A stretch of DNA of 28,946 nucleotides from a virus, in the IMG/VR virus record IMGVR_UViG_3300025108_000273, positions 1 to 28,946 of that record; one strand, written 5' to 3'. Shown piece by piece: positions 5,697 through 13,587 of the stretch. The notes beneath the pieces were generated by a model. The model was not told where the DNA came from. It was given only the letters and a program-made list of their open reading frames with translations, and did no database searches. A program made the translations under genes and the position numbers. The first letter of the stretch is position 1; the number at the start of each line of letters is the position of its first letter.

Positions 5697-6092
5697 TACA
5701 AGAGAAAAAACAATTAAATAAAGCTAATCGGCGGTCTTAAAGTATGAGCCATAAAACGGAAAGCTTGAATACTTAGGGTGGGTAGCCCAAAAAGGTCAAG
5801 TAAGTACTAATTAAAAATCCTACAATAAGGGCAAAATCGCTGACTTTTCAACAAAACAGCATAAGAACTATTTCGATGTGTCATCGGTAGGGAAAGTAAG
5901 TATTGCACTGACTTTGCGTTGTTGAAGAGTCGTTTGTCTAAAGAAAATATTAGGGGGGTGGCCGTTTAAAATTGTAGCGTTGCATAGGGAGCAATTGATA
6001 AAAAAGACTTAGGTCTCGACCCTTGTAAGTCACCGAAGTGCATTTAATTGTTTAAAATTAGATTCGGCCCAGTAGACATGCTGGGCTGTTTC
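5697..6092 (+). ncRNA. Large structured non-coding RNA candidate, about 395 nt
   Basis: The region has its own promoter and terminator and no credible gene. A 12-bp perfect helix joins its ends: AAACAATTAAAT (5708-5719) with ATTTAATTGTTT (6042-6053), 322 nt apart. Inside, GACTTTTCAAC (5842-5852) pairs with GTTGAAGAGTC (5921-5931) through 11 pairs with one G-U. Between these arms CGATG/CATCG (5874-5886) forms a hairpin, and AATTG/CAATT (about 5970-5996) and AGAC/GTCT (6005-6016) add others. TCGG (5728-5731) may pair with CCGA (6033-6036) next to the closing helix. It lacks tmRNA, RNase P and group I intron signatures that I looked for. Position just ahead of the packaging genes is notable. It could also be a long 5' leader of the gene at 6123. 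Confidence 0.6.
6065..6092 (+). terminator. Probable terminator at the 3' end of the large RNA
   Basis: CGGCCCAG (6065-6072) pairs with CTGGGCTG (6081-6088), eight pairs with one G-U and an 8-nt loop, followed by the modest tail TTTCT. The weak U-tract suggests partial readthrough into the gene at 6123, which has no other visible promoter. Confidence 0.55.
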
Positions 6093-6122
6093 TATAAGGA
6101 ATAAATTTATAAAAGGTGAAAA

Positions 6123-6785
6123 ATGTTAGAAGAAAATAATAAACTATATACGGAATGTGCAAAATGTGGATTACCGCTTGAATCAAACAATCAAGGTGCG
6201 CTAGATATCATGTATAACGGTGGTTATGGTGATTTTGTAGATAATTATGATAATGAAGAACTTTACTTTCGTCTATGTCATAAACACTCACATCAGTTTG
6301 CGTATTGGCTCAACAATGAGAATGCTTTAACTAAATATCATGGTCATGCTCATAATGGTTCCGAAAAGGGATTTTGGTATGGACACATTGGTTGGGACCA
6401 GTACACATGGTTATCGCATCTCAATATGTTTTTAATGCACTTCGTATTCGACGGGTTTAAATTCGCACGTCTAAATTTTGTGAGAAATGTCAAAAATAGA
6501 ATAAACTGGTGCCGTGAAGACATAAACGATTCATCTTCTCCAATACTATGGAAAACTGTATTTCGTAATTTATTTTTCCTTACCAATGTATATCGAGGTT
6601 TCTTTGTAGGTCTTTATAGAAAATTAAGCAGACGTAGATTTCTAAAAGCTAAAGCATTATATCGTAGTAAAAATTCGCTTTCTGGCGAATTATGGGACAA
6701 AGCCGTAAAAGGTGAATTTTCAGACTCCGAAAAAGCTTTGCTCATTAATATTGGTTCTGTATTAAAAGAACAAGAAGAGGAATAA
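6123..6785 (+). CDS. Phage zinc-ribbon protein upstream of terminase
   Basis: The product is 220 aa. The N-terminal domain has CAKC (C12, C15), a conserved-looking GGYGDF at 33-38, and LCHKHSH (C52, H53, H55), a Cys4/His-type zinc site of a kind found in small phage and actinobacterial hypothetical proteins. A His-rich patch (YHGHAH, 72-77) and aromatic segment follow. The C-terminal half is helical and basic (KLSRRRFLKAKALYR). AAGGTG precedes the ATG. It occupies the slot where a small terminase subunit would normally sit, directly before the large subunit, but its sequence does not look like a typical HTH-type small subunit. Its role is unknown. Confidence 0.65.
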   Translation: MLEENNKLYTECAKCGLPLESNNQGALDIMYNGGYGDFVDNYDNEELYFRLCHKHSHQFAYWLNNENALTKYHGHAHNGSEKGFWYGHIGWDQYTWLSHLNMFLMHFVFDGFKFARLNFVRNVKNRINWCREDINDSSSPILWKTVFRNLFFLTNVYRGFFVGLYRKLSRRRFLKAKALYRSKNSLSGELWDKAVKGEFSDSEKALLINIGSVLKEQEEE

Positions 6786-6800
6786 TCCCCTTCTTTTTGT

Positions 6801-6809
6801 TGTTAAACT
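6801..6809 (+). promoter_or_regulatory. Extended -10 just ahead of terL, possible leaderless start
   Basis: TG-T-TAAACT ends 7 nt before the terminase ATG, and there is no Shine-Dalgarno in front of that ATG. Transcription would start at or one base before the start codon. Three other genes here show the same geometry. Confidence 0.45.
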
Positions 6810-6816
6810 AATATAG

Positions 6817-8079
6817 ATGCCTAAAGATATATTAGAACCAGTTGGTGAGGCAAAGAAGAGGGTATTTGATATAAAGTTTCCTCCTTTGCATGACGCACAA
6901 AAAGAAGTACATGATAGCCCAGCTAGGTGGAAAATTCTTTGTGCTGGGAGAAGGTTCGGTAAATCTAGATTAGGCGTGCAAATGTGCATGGAGGTAGCTC
7001 TTAGAGGTGGTAGAGCGTGGTGGGTCGCACCTACCTTTGCAATTTCAAGAGTTGGTTGGAGAGACATTCAAGCAGCAGCAGCCTCATTCCCAAAAGAAAT
7101 GGGCGTAAACATCAAAGTTGGTGATATGCAGGTAGATTTTGGCAATGGTGGTTTTATCGGTGTTCGTTCTGCTGACAACCCACAAAGACTTCGTGGAGAA
7201 GGTCTTGACTTTCTTGTTATGGATGAGGCCGCTTTCGTTAAAGAAGAGACATGGACTGAAGTACTTAGGCCTACTCTTACTGAAAGAAAAGGTTCTGCAT
7301 TATTCATTAGTACTCCTAAAGGAATGGATAACTGGTTTTACAGATTATTTGAAAGGGCAAGTCAAGGTGGAGACTGGCAGAGATTTCAATTCCCATCTAC
7401 TTCAAATCCATTAGTTGAAGAATCAGAAGTACAAGCAGCCAAACAAGAAATAGGTTCTTTAGTCTTTGCACAAGAATATATGGCACAATTCATATCTGAA
7501 GGCTCTCAGATGTTCAAACAAGACTGGTTTAGATATTATCACGAAGGTGTAGGACAAGTTCATGTTGATGGTGAAACCTATGATTTAAACGATTTAGTGA
7601 AGTTTGGTACTGTTGACTTGGCAACTTCTACCAAAGAATCTGCTGACTATACAGTTATTGGTAGTTTTGGCCTTCATCAACCAACTAAAAAGCTTTTTAT
7701 TTTAGATATGCACATAGAAAGAATGGAAGCACCAGACATAATTCCAGCAATAAAGAGACAACTCATCAAACATAATCTTGAATGGGTAGGAATAGAGCGT
7801 GCTGGTTTCCAATTAGCCTTAGTTCAGTTTGCAAGAAGAGAGGGATTACCAGTTTTAGAATTAAGAGCTGATAGAGACAAGCGTCAAAGAGCCCTTCCTT
7901 TATCTGCTAAGATGGAAGCAGGATTAGTTTATCTTCCTAAGAATGAAGAGTACTCTTGGGTCGCCGACGTGGAGCGTGAATTACTGACGTTTCCAGTAGG
8001 TGCTCATGACGACATAGTCGACTGTTTATCCTATGCAGTAGTACAAGAACGACAACAAAGGAAATGGGAAGCTTATTAA
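6817..8079 (+). CDS. terL: Terminase large subunit
   Basis: The product is 420 aa, a normal length for this family. It is the ATP-driven motor and nuclease that packages DNA through the portal. The ATPase domain shows Walker A CAGRRFGKS (42-50), Walker B LVMDEA (133-138, with the catalytic Glu at 137) and the coupling motif STP (165-167). The RNase H-like nuclease domain has D267 (GTVDLATS), E327 (VGIERAGF) and D398/D399 (AHDDIVD), the expected acidic triad. The start codon has no Shine-Dalgarno but sits 7 nt after an extended -10, so the mRNA may be leaderless. It ends in a TAATG overlap with the portal gene. No typical small subunit lies next to it. Confidence 0.95.
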   Translation: MPKDILEPVGEAKKRVFDIKFPPLHDAQKEVHDSPARWKILCAGRRFGKSRLGVQMCMEVALRGGRAWWVAPTFAISRVGWRDIQAAAASFPKEMGVNIKVGDMQVDFGNGGFIGVRSADNPQRLRGEGLDFLVMDEAAFVKEETWTEVLRPTLTERKGSALFISTPKGMDNWFYRLFERASQGGDWQRFQFPSTSNPLVEESEVQAAKQEIGSLVFAQEYMAQFISEGSQMFKQDWFRYYHEGVGQVHVDGETYDLNDLVKFGTVDLATSTKESADYTVIGSFGLHQPTKKLFILDMHIERMEAPDIIPAIKRQLIKHNLEWVGIERAGFQLALVQFARREGLPVLELRADRDKRQRALPLSAKMEAGLVYLPKNEEYSWVADVERELLTFPVGAHDDIVDCLSYAVVQERQQRKWEAY

Positions 8080-10619
8080 TGGCTGAAGAAAAGAAAAGTT
8101 TTTATAGAAGAACCGTAGAGTATTTACAAGCTCCTTCGGAAAGACAAGTTAAAGGTTTTAATTATAACCAGAGTACAAATTCATCTCTGGATTCTTCTGT
8201 ATTCGGATATAACACAACATCTGGTTCCATACCTCAAAAATTACTTGAGGATATTGGAGAAGGCACAGGAAACTCAGCTGTAGTTGCATGTCTTAATGTT
8301 TTAGCAACTTCATATGCAGAACCACAACTTAAAATTTATAAAAAAGAAGCAGAGGGACCAAATGAACTTATATCACATCCAGTAGAACAATTACTACAAA
8401 GGCCTAATCCTTTTACTTCTGGTTCATTACTTTCACACTATATTGTTACAGCAATCAACGCTAGTGGTGATGCTTATCTTTTAAAAGTCAGAAACTCATC
8501 TGGAAGAGTTATACAACTTATTCCAATGATGCCTAACCGAGTAACACCAAGAGGTAATGAAGATGAATTAATTACTCACTATGAGTACTACGGAACATCT
8601 AAAACAATGGGTGAGTTTGTAGTTATCAAAAAAGATGATTTAATCCACATCCGACAAGGAATAGACCCAAATAATCACAGAAAAGGATTTGCCCCACTCA
8701 AATCAGTTCTTCGTGAATTACTTGGCGATGAAGCAGCAGGACAATACGCTACTGCTTTACTACACAATATGGCCGTACCTGGCGTTATCTTAAGTCCAAA
8801 AGATGACACAGCTGGTGGACCATCAAGAGAAGAAGCTGAAGGCATAGCTAAAATGTATAAATCTAAATTTGGTGGAGCCAATAGAGGAGCACCAATGGTT
8901 CTTACAGGAGCTATGGATGTTAAAACAGTTTCTTTCTCACCAGACCAAATGGACCTTAAAGAATTAAGAAGACTTCCAGAAGAGCGAGTATCTGCTGTTC
9001 TAGGTGTCCCAGCTATTCTTGCAGGACTAGGAGCAGGTCTAGATGCAGCAACTTATAACAATACAAAAGAATTAAGAGAGTTCTTTACCGAACAAAAACT
9101 TATTCCTTTATGGAAAACAGTTGCTAATGAGCTAACACATCAATTACTACTTGAAGATTTCACTAACGATGTCTCTAACTATTGTGCTTACGACTTAAAC
9201 GAAGTAAGAGCATTAGCTTCAGATAAAAACGATACTTTCAAAAGAGTCAACATGGGTGTTGCTGGAGGTTGGGTAACAATCGCAGAAGCACGAAAAGCTG
9301 CACAATTAGAAAGTGACGAAACACATGATGTTTACTTAAGACCATTAAACATGGTTGCAGTACCAATAGCTCAAGGTGACCAACCTTACCAGATACAAGA
9401 ACAACAAGATTCTGATAAAAGTATTTCAACAAAAGATACTTTATCTTCAGTAGATTATGGTGTCGAATCTGAAAGACAACCACTTATCGTTATGACAGAC
9501 GAAGCTAAGCATGATGAAAAATATGTTGCTGAGATGCCAAATGGTGCTTGGTGTGTATTGAATCACAATGATAATAAACCAATAAAATGTTTTGAAACAG
9601 AGGCAGAAGCAGAGGCGCACTTAGAAAGTATGAAGAAAGACTTCAAAGCGGCTTCAATATCTGCTAAAGTTAAAAAAACGTTACAAAAAAAGGTAAAAGA
9701 CCATAATGCAAAAAATCCAAAATATAGAGCAAGTTATGGAATGTTGGCAGCTGTCTTCAGACGAGGTGTCGGTGCCTATAGAACTAACCCAGCTTCAGTG
9801 CGAGGTAATGTCACAGGTGCAACCCAGTGGGGAATAGCTAGAGTCAACGCCTTTCTTAAAGGATTAAAAGGTAGATTTCCAAGAACAGCTTTTGACCAAG
9901 ACTTACTTCCAAGTGGTCATCCATTAAGTTCAAAAAAATCAGCTAAAGCTGCATCAGTAAAAACTGGTGACACTGTTAGCTGGTCAATCAATAAAGACCC
10001 AGACCCACCTTCAACAGTGCATGGCGTAGTTACTTCTGTCAATAGTGAAAAGAAAGAAGCAACTATGATGGTTTGGGCCATTATGGAAGATGGTTCACAT
10101 AAAAAAACAGATAGAAGCGTTAAGCAACCTATTTCAAAACTAAAAAAAATAAAAGACTGGCGAAAAGAGTCTAAAGCTAAAGATGATGTTACCAACTTTC
10201 CATCCTCTGGTGATAATCAAAAAGTTAGTTTGACTAACTCAAAATTTAAACAATTCCCAGACTATAAATATGCAAAAGACTTAAAAGAAAATTATCCAAC
10301 GATATGGAGAAGAGCTGGTAACGGAGGAAATCCACCTACTTCATTTACGGGTAATGACGCTTTTAGGAATTGGACTAAGTACAAATCTGGAGACAGAAGT
10401 GGCTCTGTATTGTCTTGGGTCAAAAGAAGAGAACGTTTCATGAACAGACATCAAAATAATAATCGTCTTAATGGCGCTATTGCTGTCTTGAAATGGGGCG
10501 GAGTCACAAACGGTGGCGTCTCTCAAATGAAGAAACTTATTAACGAACAGAAGAAAAAAGTTGATGCTCGTAAGAAAAAAGCTGAGTTTATCGTTGCAGA
10601 AAAAACAGGCAAAAAATAA
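8079..10619 (+). CDS. Portal protein with long multidomain C-terminal extension
   Basis: The product is 846 aa, about twice the usual HK97-type portal. Residues about 40-420 are the portal (ISHPVEQLLQRPNPF, then GFAPLKSVLRELLGD, LRRLPEERVSAVLGVPA and the clip/stem region), forming the dodecameric DNA channel. The extension reads as at least four modules: a short WCVLN...CFETEAEAEAHL motif (about 480-520); a segment with KNPKYRASYGMLAAVFRRG and TQWGIARVNAFLKGL ending DLLPSGHPL (about 530-618), resembling DUF5824-type domains; a Tudor/SH3-like unit (GDTVSW to KQPISKL, about 630-690); and a final module with YPTIWRRAGN and AIAVLKWGG (about 735-825). The ATG at 8079 overlaps the terL stop; a start at 8064 is less likely. 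The domain names are from memory. Confidence 0.88.
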   Translation: MAEEKKSFYRRTVEYLQAPSERQVKGFNYNQSTNSSLDSSVFGYNTTSGSIPQKLLEDIGEGTGNSAVVACLNVLATSYAEPQLKIYKKEAEGPNELISHPVEQLLQRPNPFTSGSLLSHYIVTAINASGDAYLLKVRNSSGRVIQLIPMMPNRVTPRGNEDELITHYEYYGTSKTMGEFVVIKKDDLIHIRQGIDPNNHRKGFAPLKSVLRELLGDEAAGQYATALLHNMAVPGVILSPKDDTAGGPSREEAEGIAKMYKSKFGGANRGAPMVLTGAMDVKTVSFSPDQMDLKELRRLPEERVSAVLGVPAILAGLGAGLDAATYNNTKELREFFTEQKLIPLWKTVANELTHQLLLEDFTNDVSNYCAYDLNEVRALASDKNDTFKRVNMGVAGGWVTIAEARKAAQLESDETHDVYLRPLNMVAVPIAQGDQPYQIQEQQDSDKSISTKDTLSSVDYGVESERQPLIVMTDEAKHDEKYVAEMPNGAWCVLNHNDNKPIKCFETEAEAEAHLESMKKDFKAASISAKVKKTLQKKVKDHNAKNPKYRASYGMLAAVFRRGVGAYRTNPASVRGNVTGATQWGIARVNAFLKGLKGRFPRTAFDQDLLPSGHPLSSKKSAKAASVKTGDTVSWSINKDPDPPSTVHGVVTSVNSEKKEATMMVWAIMEDGSHKKTDRSVKQPISKLKKIKDWRKESKAKDDVTNFPSSGDNQKVSLTNSKFKQFPDYKYAKDLKENYPTIWRRAGNGGNPPTSFTGNDAFRNWTKYKSGDRSGSVLSWVKRRERFMNRHQNNNRLNGAIAVLKWGGVTNGGVSQMKKLINEQKKKVDARKKKAEFIVAEKTGKK

Positions 10620-10620
10620 G

Positions 10621-10629
10621 TGTTAAAAT
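10621..10629 (+). promoter_or_regulatory. Extended -10 ahead of the prohead protease
   Basis: TG-T-TAAAAT follows the portal stop immediately and predicts a start near 10636, giving the protease mRNA a leader of about 26 nt that contains AGGGGA. It could provide extra transcription of protease and capsid genes. Confidence 0.35.
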
Positions 10630-10661
10630 ATAGTTTAGAGAAAAAAATTTAGGGGATTAAA

Positions 10662-11990
10662 TTGAATAAAGAATCAAAGAATTTTGAATTTAAAGCTATC
10701 GACGACGAAAAAGGTTCAGTCGAAGCAGTCTTTTCCGTATTTAATAATATGGATACAGACGGAGATGTTATGGTGCCAGGCTCAATAAAGTCTGGTTTCA
10801 AGGACAATCAAGTGCCGATGGTCTTCGCTCACAAGTGGGACCAGCCAATTGGAAAAGGAGTCATCTCACAAGATGAAAACAAAGCAGTATTTAAAGGTAG
10901 CTTTTTTATGGATACCGAGGCTGGTAAGGAGGCCTATGCACTGGCTAAAGGAATGGGAGATTTACAAGAATGGTCATTCGGTTTTAGGATTGATGAATCA
11001 GAAGTAAAAGGTTTTCAATCAGCAGAAATGGAAGAAGAAATTGACGCTCGTTTTATCAAGAGTGCAACTGTGTACGAAGTATCCCCAGTACTAGTTGGCG
11101 CTAATCGTGAAACTTATACTCTTGCTATAAAATCTGGCGAAGAAGCAGTCTATGAAGATGTTTCTAAAGCTCTTCCAAAAGATGTTTTCGAAACAGAAGA
11201 AGAAGCTAAAAAAAGAGCACAAGAATTAGGATGTGACGGAGCTCACTCAATGGATATGGATGGAAAAAAATATTTCATGCCATGCTCAAGTCACGAATCA
11301 TACCTAGCTTCAATGCAAAAATCTTTAGAAGAACAGGACGAAGTTAAATACGGAAAATGTTCTTATGAAGAAGATGGCAAATGTGCCAAAGAAAAAGAAA
11401 AAAGTTTGACTTCAGTTGATATCAAATCAATTGATGAGATTTCTGATGCTGACACTGGCATGACAGGTGTTAGATTTTCAGACGAGGTGAAGGATGTGCT
11501 TGCTGCATTAGAGAGCCTCATTGTAAGAGCAACTAGCATTAGCGAGTTGCGAAAGGGAGAGGGCAGAAAGTTGTCAGATAATGCAACTTCCGCACTACGG
11601 GCCGTAAGTGAAGACTTGAACGACGCTTGGGCTGAAATCGACCAACTCATAGAGGACGTCGCCGAAGTTCCAGCCGATTCAGACGAAGAAAAGACAGAAA
11701 ACCCAGCACCAGAAGCTGAAGCTACTGAAACTGAAGAGATTGTTTCAGAAGTTGAAGAATCATCTACTGAGGAACAAGTAGAAGAAGCTACTGCTGAAGA
11801 GGTTGTTGTCGAAGCTGAAACTGAAGAGGAAATAGCAGAAAATGAGAATTCCGAAGAATCTGAAATAGCTGAAGCTGAGGCTGAAGTTGTAGAAGAATCC
11901 GTAGAAGCGGTAGAAGATATTGATTCTGATTTATTTGAAGAGATTCAGCAAACACTTGCTGAAGCTTCAATAGCGGAAATCGACGAATAG
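10662..11990 (+). CDS. HK97-type prohead protease with accessory module and acidic tail
   Basis: The product is 442 aa, much longer than the usual 180-230. Residues 1-155 are the S78-type maturation protease: catalytic His57 in VFAHKWDQPIGK, Ser105 in EWSFGF, and E139 in VYEVSPV as a likely third residue. It cleaves scaffold and itself during head maturation. Residues 173-214 form a small module with DVFETEEEAKKRAQELGC and YFMPCSSHESY, a motif set I associate with portal/protease fusions in other phages and similar in style to part of the portal extension here. Residues about 335-442 are almost pure Glu/Ala/Val/Ser/Thr, strongly acidic, perhaps a scaffolding segment. It starts with TTG, preceded by AGGGGA at good spacing. 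Confidence 0.9.
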   Translation: MNKESKNFEFKAIDDEKGSVEAVFSVFNNMDTDGDVMVPGSIKSGFKDNQVPMVFAHKWDQPIGKGVISQDENKAVFKGSFFMDTEAGKEAYALAKGMGDLQEWSFGFRIDESEVKGFQSAEMEEEIDARFIKSATVYEVSPVLVGANRETYTLAIKSGEEAVYEDVSKALPKDVFETEEEAKKRAQELGCDGAHSMDMDGKKYFMPCSSHESYLASMQKSLEEQDEVKYGKCSYEEDGKCAKEKEKSLTSVDIKSIDEISDADTGMTGVRFSDEVKDVLAALESLIVRATSISELRKGEGRKLSDNATSALRAVSEDLNDAWAEIDQLIEDVAEVPADSDEEKTENPAPEAEATETEEIVSEVEESSTEEQVEEATAEEVVVEAETEEEIAENENSEESEIAEAEAEVVEESVEAVEDIDSDLFEEIQQTLAEASIAEIDE

Positions 11991-12019
11991 TATAAGCAAA
12001 AATTAAGGAGACTATTCTC

Positions 12020-13264
12020 GTGAACGATATTAAAGAACTCAGAGAAAAAGTCGCTGCTAAAAGAGCTGAATTAAAAGAGCTTTTCGAAGCTAAAGAAGGC
12101 GGCAAGTACACATCCGAGCAAAAAGGAGAAATCCAAACTCGTAATGATGAACTTGCAGGACTTGTAGAAGAAGTAAATCTTCTTTCCGCAAAATCTTCTA
12201 ACGAAAAAGCTATGAATGAAGATTCAGAGCCAGTTAGCGGTGGCTACGATGCACCACAAGAAGGTGTTAGCACAATTGGTGAGACATTTGTTAAATCAGA
12301 TGCATATAAAAACTACATTGAAAAAGGTGTAGGCGGAATCGACTCAACAGTCGCTTTCAACCCAATGAGCTATAAAACACTACTTGGTGCAGGTACAACC
12401 AACAACTATCCACCAGAGGTCTTAAGACAACCTGGTGTGTTAGAAACTTCCTTAAGGGACCCAAATGCTGTTATTGGACTTTTCGACCAAATCGAAACAA
12501 ACCAAAACGCATTTCAGTACCTAGAGGAATCAGTATTCACTAACGCTGCTGCTGAAGCTGCAGAAGAAGGAGCTGCTGCTGAAGCTGCTCTTGATTTCAC
12601 AGAGCAAACTGCTGCAATCAGAAAGATTGCTGTTTTCTTGCCAGTGACAGAAGAACTTCTTGCTGACGTTAGTGGTATCCAAGGATACGTAAACTCAAGA
12701 CTATCAACAATGATGAGATTGAGATTAGATGGACAGTTACTATCTGGTGATGGTACTGCTCCAAACTTAGAAGGTATCTTAGATGCTGGTAAAACAGGCG
12801 TTAATGCTGTTGATTATTCTTCATACGCTGGAGACTTAAACAGAATGGGCGCAATCTATGAAGCAATAACTGATATCAGAACTAATGCTTTCGTAGAACC
12901 AGATGCAATTGTTATGCATCCTAACGACTGGTTACAAGTTGTAACATCAGTTACAGACATTACAACAAGTGGTTCAAAGAACCCATTGTTCGTGGCTGCT
13001 GGTGGATTCAACGGTGCTGCACAAGCAACACTTTGGGGATTAAAAGTTGTTCCGACAACTGCAATCGCTGAAGGAACCGTTCTAGTCGGTAGATTTGGTG
13101 GCGGAGAAGCTGCTCACATCGTTATGAAACAAGGTATTGATATCGCTGTTTCTGACAGTCATTCTGACTTCTTTTCTAAAGGAAAAGTAGCAATCAGAGC
13201 GACAATGAGAGCTGGTTTCCCAGTTTATAAACAAGCTGCGTTTACCAAAATCACAAACTTCTAA
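12020..13264 (+). CDS. Major capsid protein, HK97 fold
   Basis: The product is 414 aa. Residues 1-75 are a charged coiled coil (IKELREKVAAKRAELKELF), the delta-domain scaffold that is normally removed by the protease. The rest has HK97 landmarks: AIRKIAVFLPVTEELLADV (E-loop to spine helix entry, about residue 195), LRLDGQLLSGDGT, the A-domain segment PDAIVMHPNDWLQV, then LWGLKVVPTTAI, and a C-terminal RATMRAGFPVYKQAAF. It starts with GTG, with TAAGGAG 9 nt upstream. An Ala/Glu-rich insert (about 176-192) sits in the E-loop region. A stable hairpin without U-tract follows the stop codon. Confidence 0.93.
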   Translation: MNDIKELREKVAAKRAELKELFEAKEGGKYTSEQKGEIQTRNDELAGLVEEVNLLSAKSSNEKAMNEDSEPVSGGYDAPQEGVSTIGETFVKSDAYKNYIEKGVGGIDSTVAFNPMSYKTLLGAGTTNNYPPEVLRQPGVLETSLRDPNAVIGLFDQIETNQNAFQYLEESVFTNAAAEAAEEGAAAEAALDFTEQTAAIRKIAVFLPVTEELLADVSGIQGYVNSRLSTMMRLRLDGQLLSGDGTAPNLEGILDAGKTGVNAVDYSSYAGDLNRMGAIYEAITDIRTNAFVEPDAIVMHPNDWLQVVTSVTDITTSGSKNPLFVAAGGFNGAAQATLWGLKVVPTTAIAEGTVLVGRFGGGEAAHIVMKQGIDIAVSDSHSDFFSKGKVAIRATMRAGFPVYKQAAFTKITNF

Positions 13265-13280
13265 GTTAGAAGTTAGTTTC

Positions 13281-13308
13281 GTAGTGGGGGATGAAAGTCC
13301 CCCATTAC
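13281..13308 (+). other. Stable mRNA hairpin after the capsid gene
   Basis: GTAGTGGGGGA (13281-13291) pairs with TCCCCCATTAC (13298-13308) through 11 pairs with one G-U and a 6-nt loop TGAAAG. No U-tract follows, so it is more likely an RNA-stabilising or attenuating 3' structure than a full terminator. A similar hairpin overlaps the end of the tail tube gene. Confidence 0.6.
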
Positions 13309-13328
13309 ACAATCAAAAAGGAATTTAA

Positions 13329-13580
13329 ATGGAATTTATTAAAGTAGAAAAAGACATCTGGAAATTACAAGATGGTTCAATCTTTGAAGGTTCAGCTAAT
13401 GAGCTTCCAAAGTCTAATGCTTCTAAAATTGCTAAAGCTGGCATGGAGTATAAAAAAGAATATCTTGAAGGCCAAGGCTGGGGTGCTAAGAAAAAAGAAG
13501 CAGCTCCTAAGAAAAAAGCTGCAGCTAAAAAAGCTCCAGAGACCAAAGCTGTAAAACCAGAAGACGTAGAAGACAAGTAG
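13329..13580 (+). CDS. Small basic protein between capsid and connector
   Basis: The product is 83 aa. The first 55 residues look folded (MEFIKVEKDIWKLQDGSIF, then a helix with ASKIAKAGMEYKKEYLE). Residues about 54-75 are a Lys/Ala/Pro-rich tail resembling histone-H1-like or DNA-binding tails, ending in acidic residues. AGGA precedes the ATG. Its place immediately after the capsid gene fits a minor head or decoration protein, and the basic tail could contact DNA, but the family is not recognised. Confidence 0.7.
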   Translation: MEFIKVEKDIWKLQDGSIFEGSANELPKSNASKIAKAGMEYKKEYLEGQGWGAKKKEAAPKKKAAAKKAPETKAVKPEDVEDK

Positions 13581-13587
13581 GTCCTAA

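Noticed and set aside
5697-6060. Large RNA as tmRNA, RNase P RNA or group I intron
   Set aside because: No alanine-tRNA-like ends or tag frame for tmRNA, no GAGGAAAGUCC-like core for RNase P, and no convincing P7 pair or interrupted exon for an intron. Weak look-alikes (CGGAAAG, GATTCGGCC) are not in the right order.
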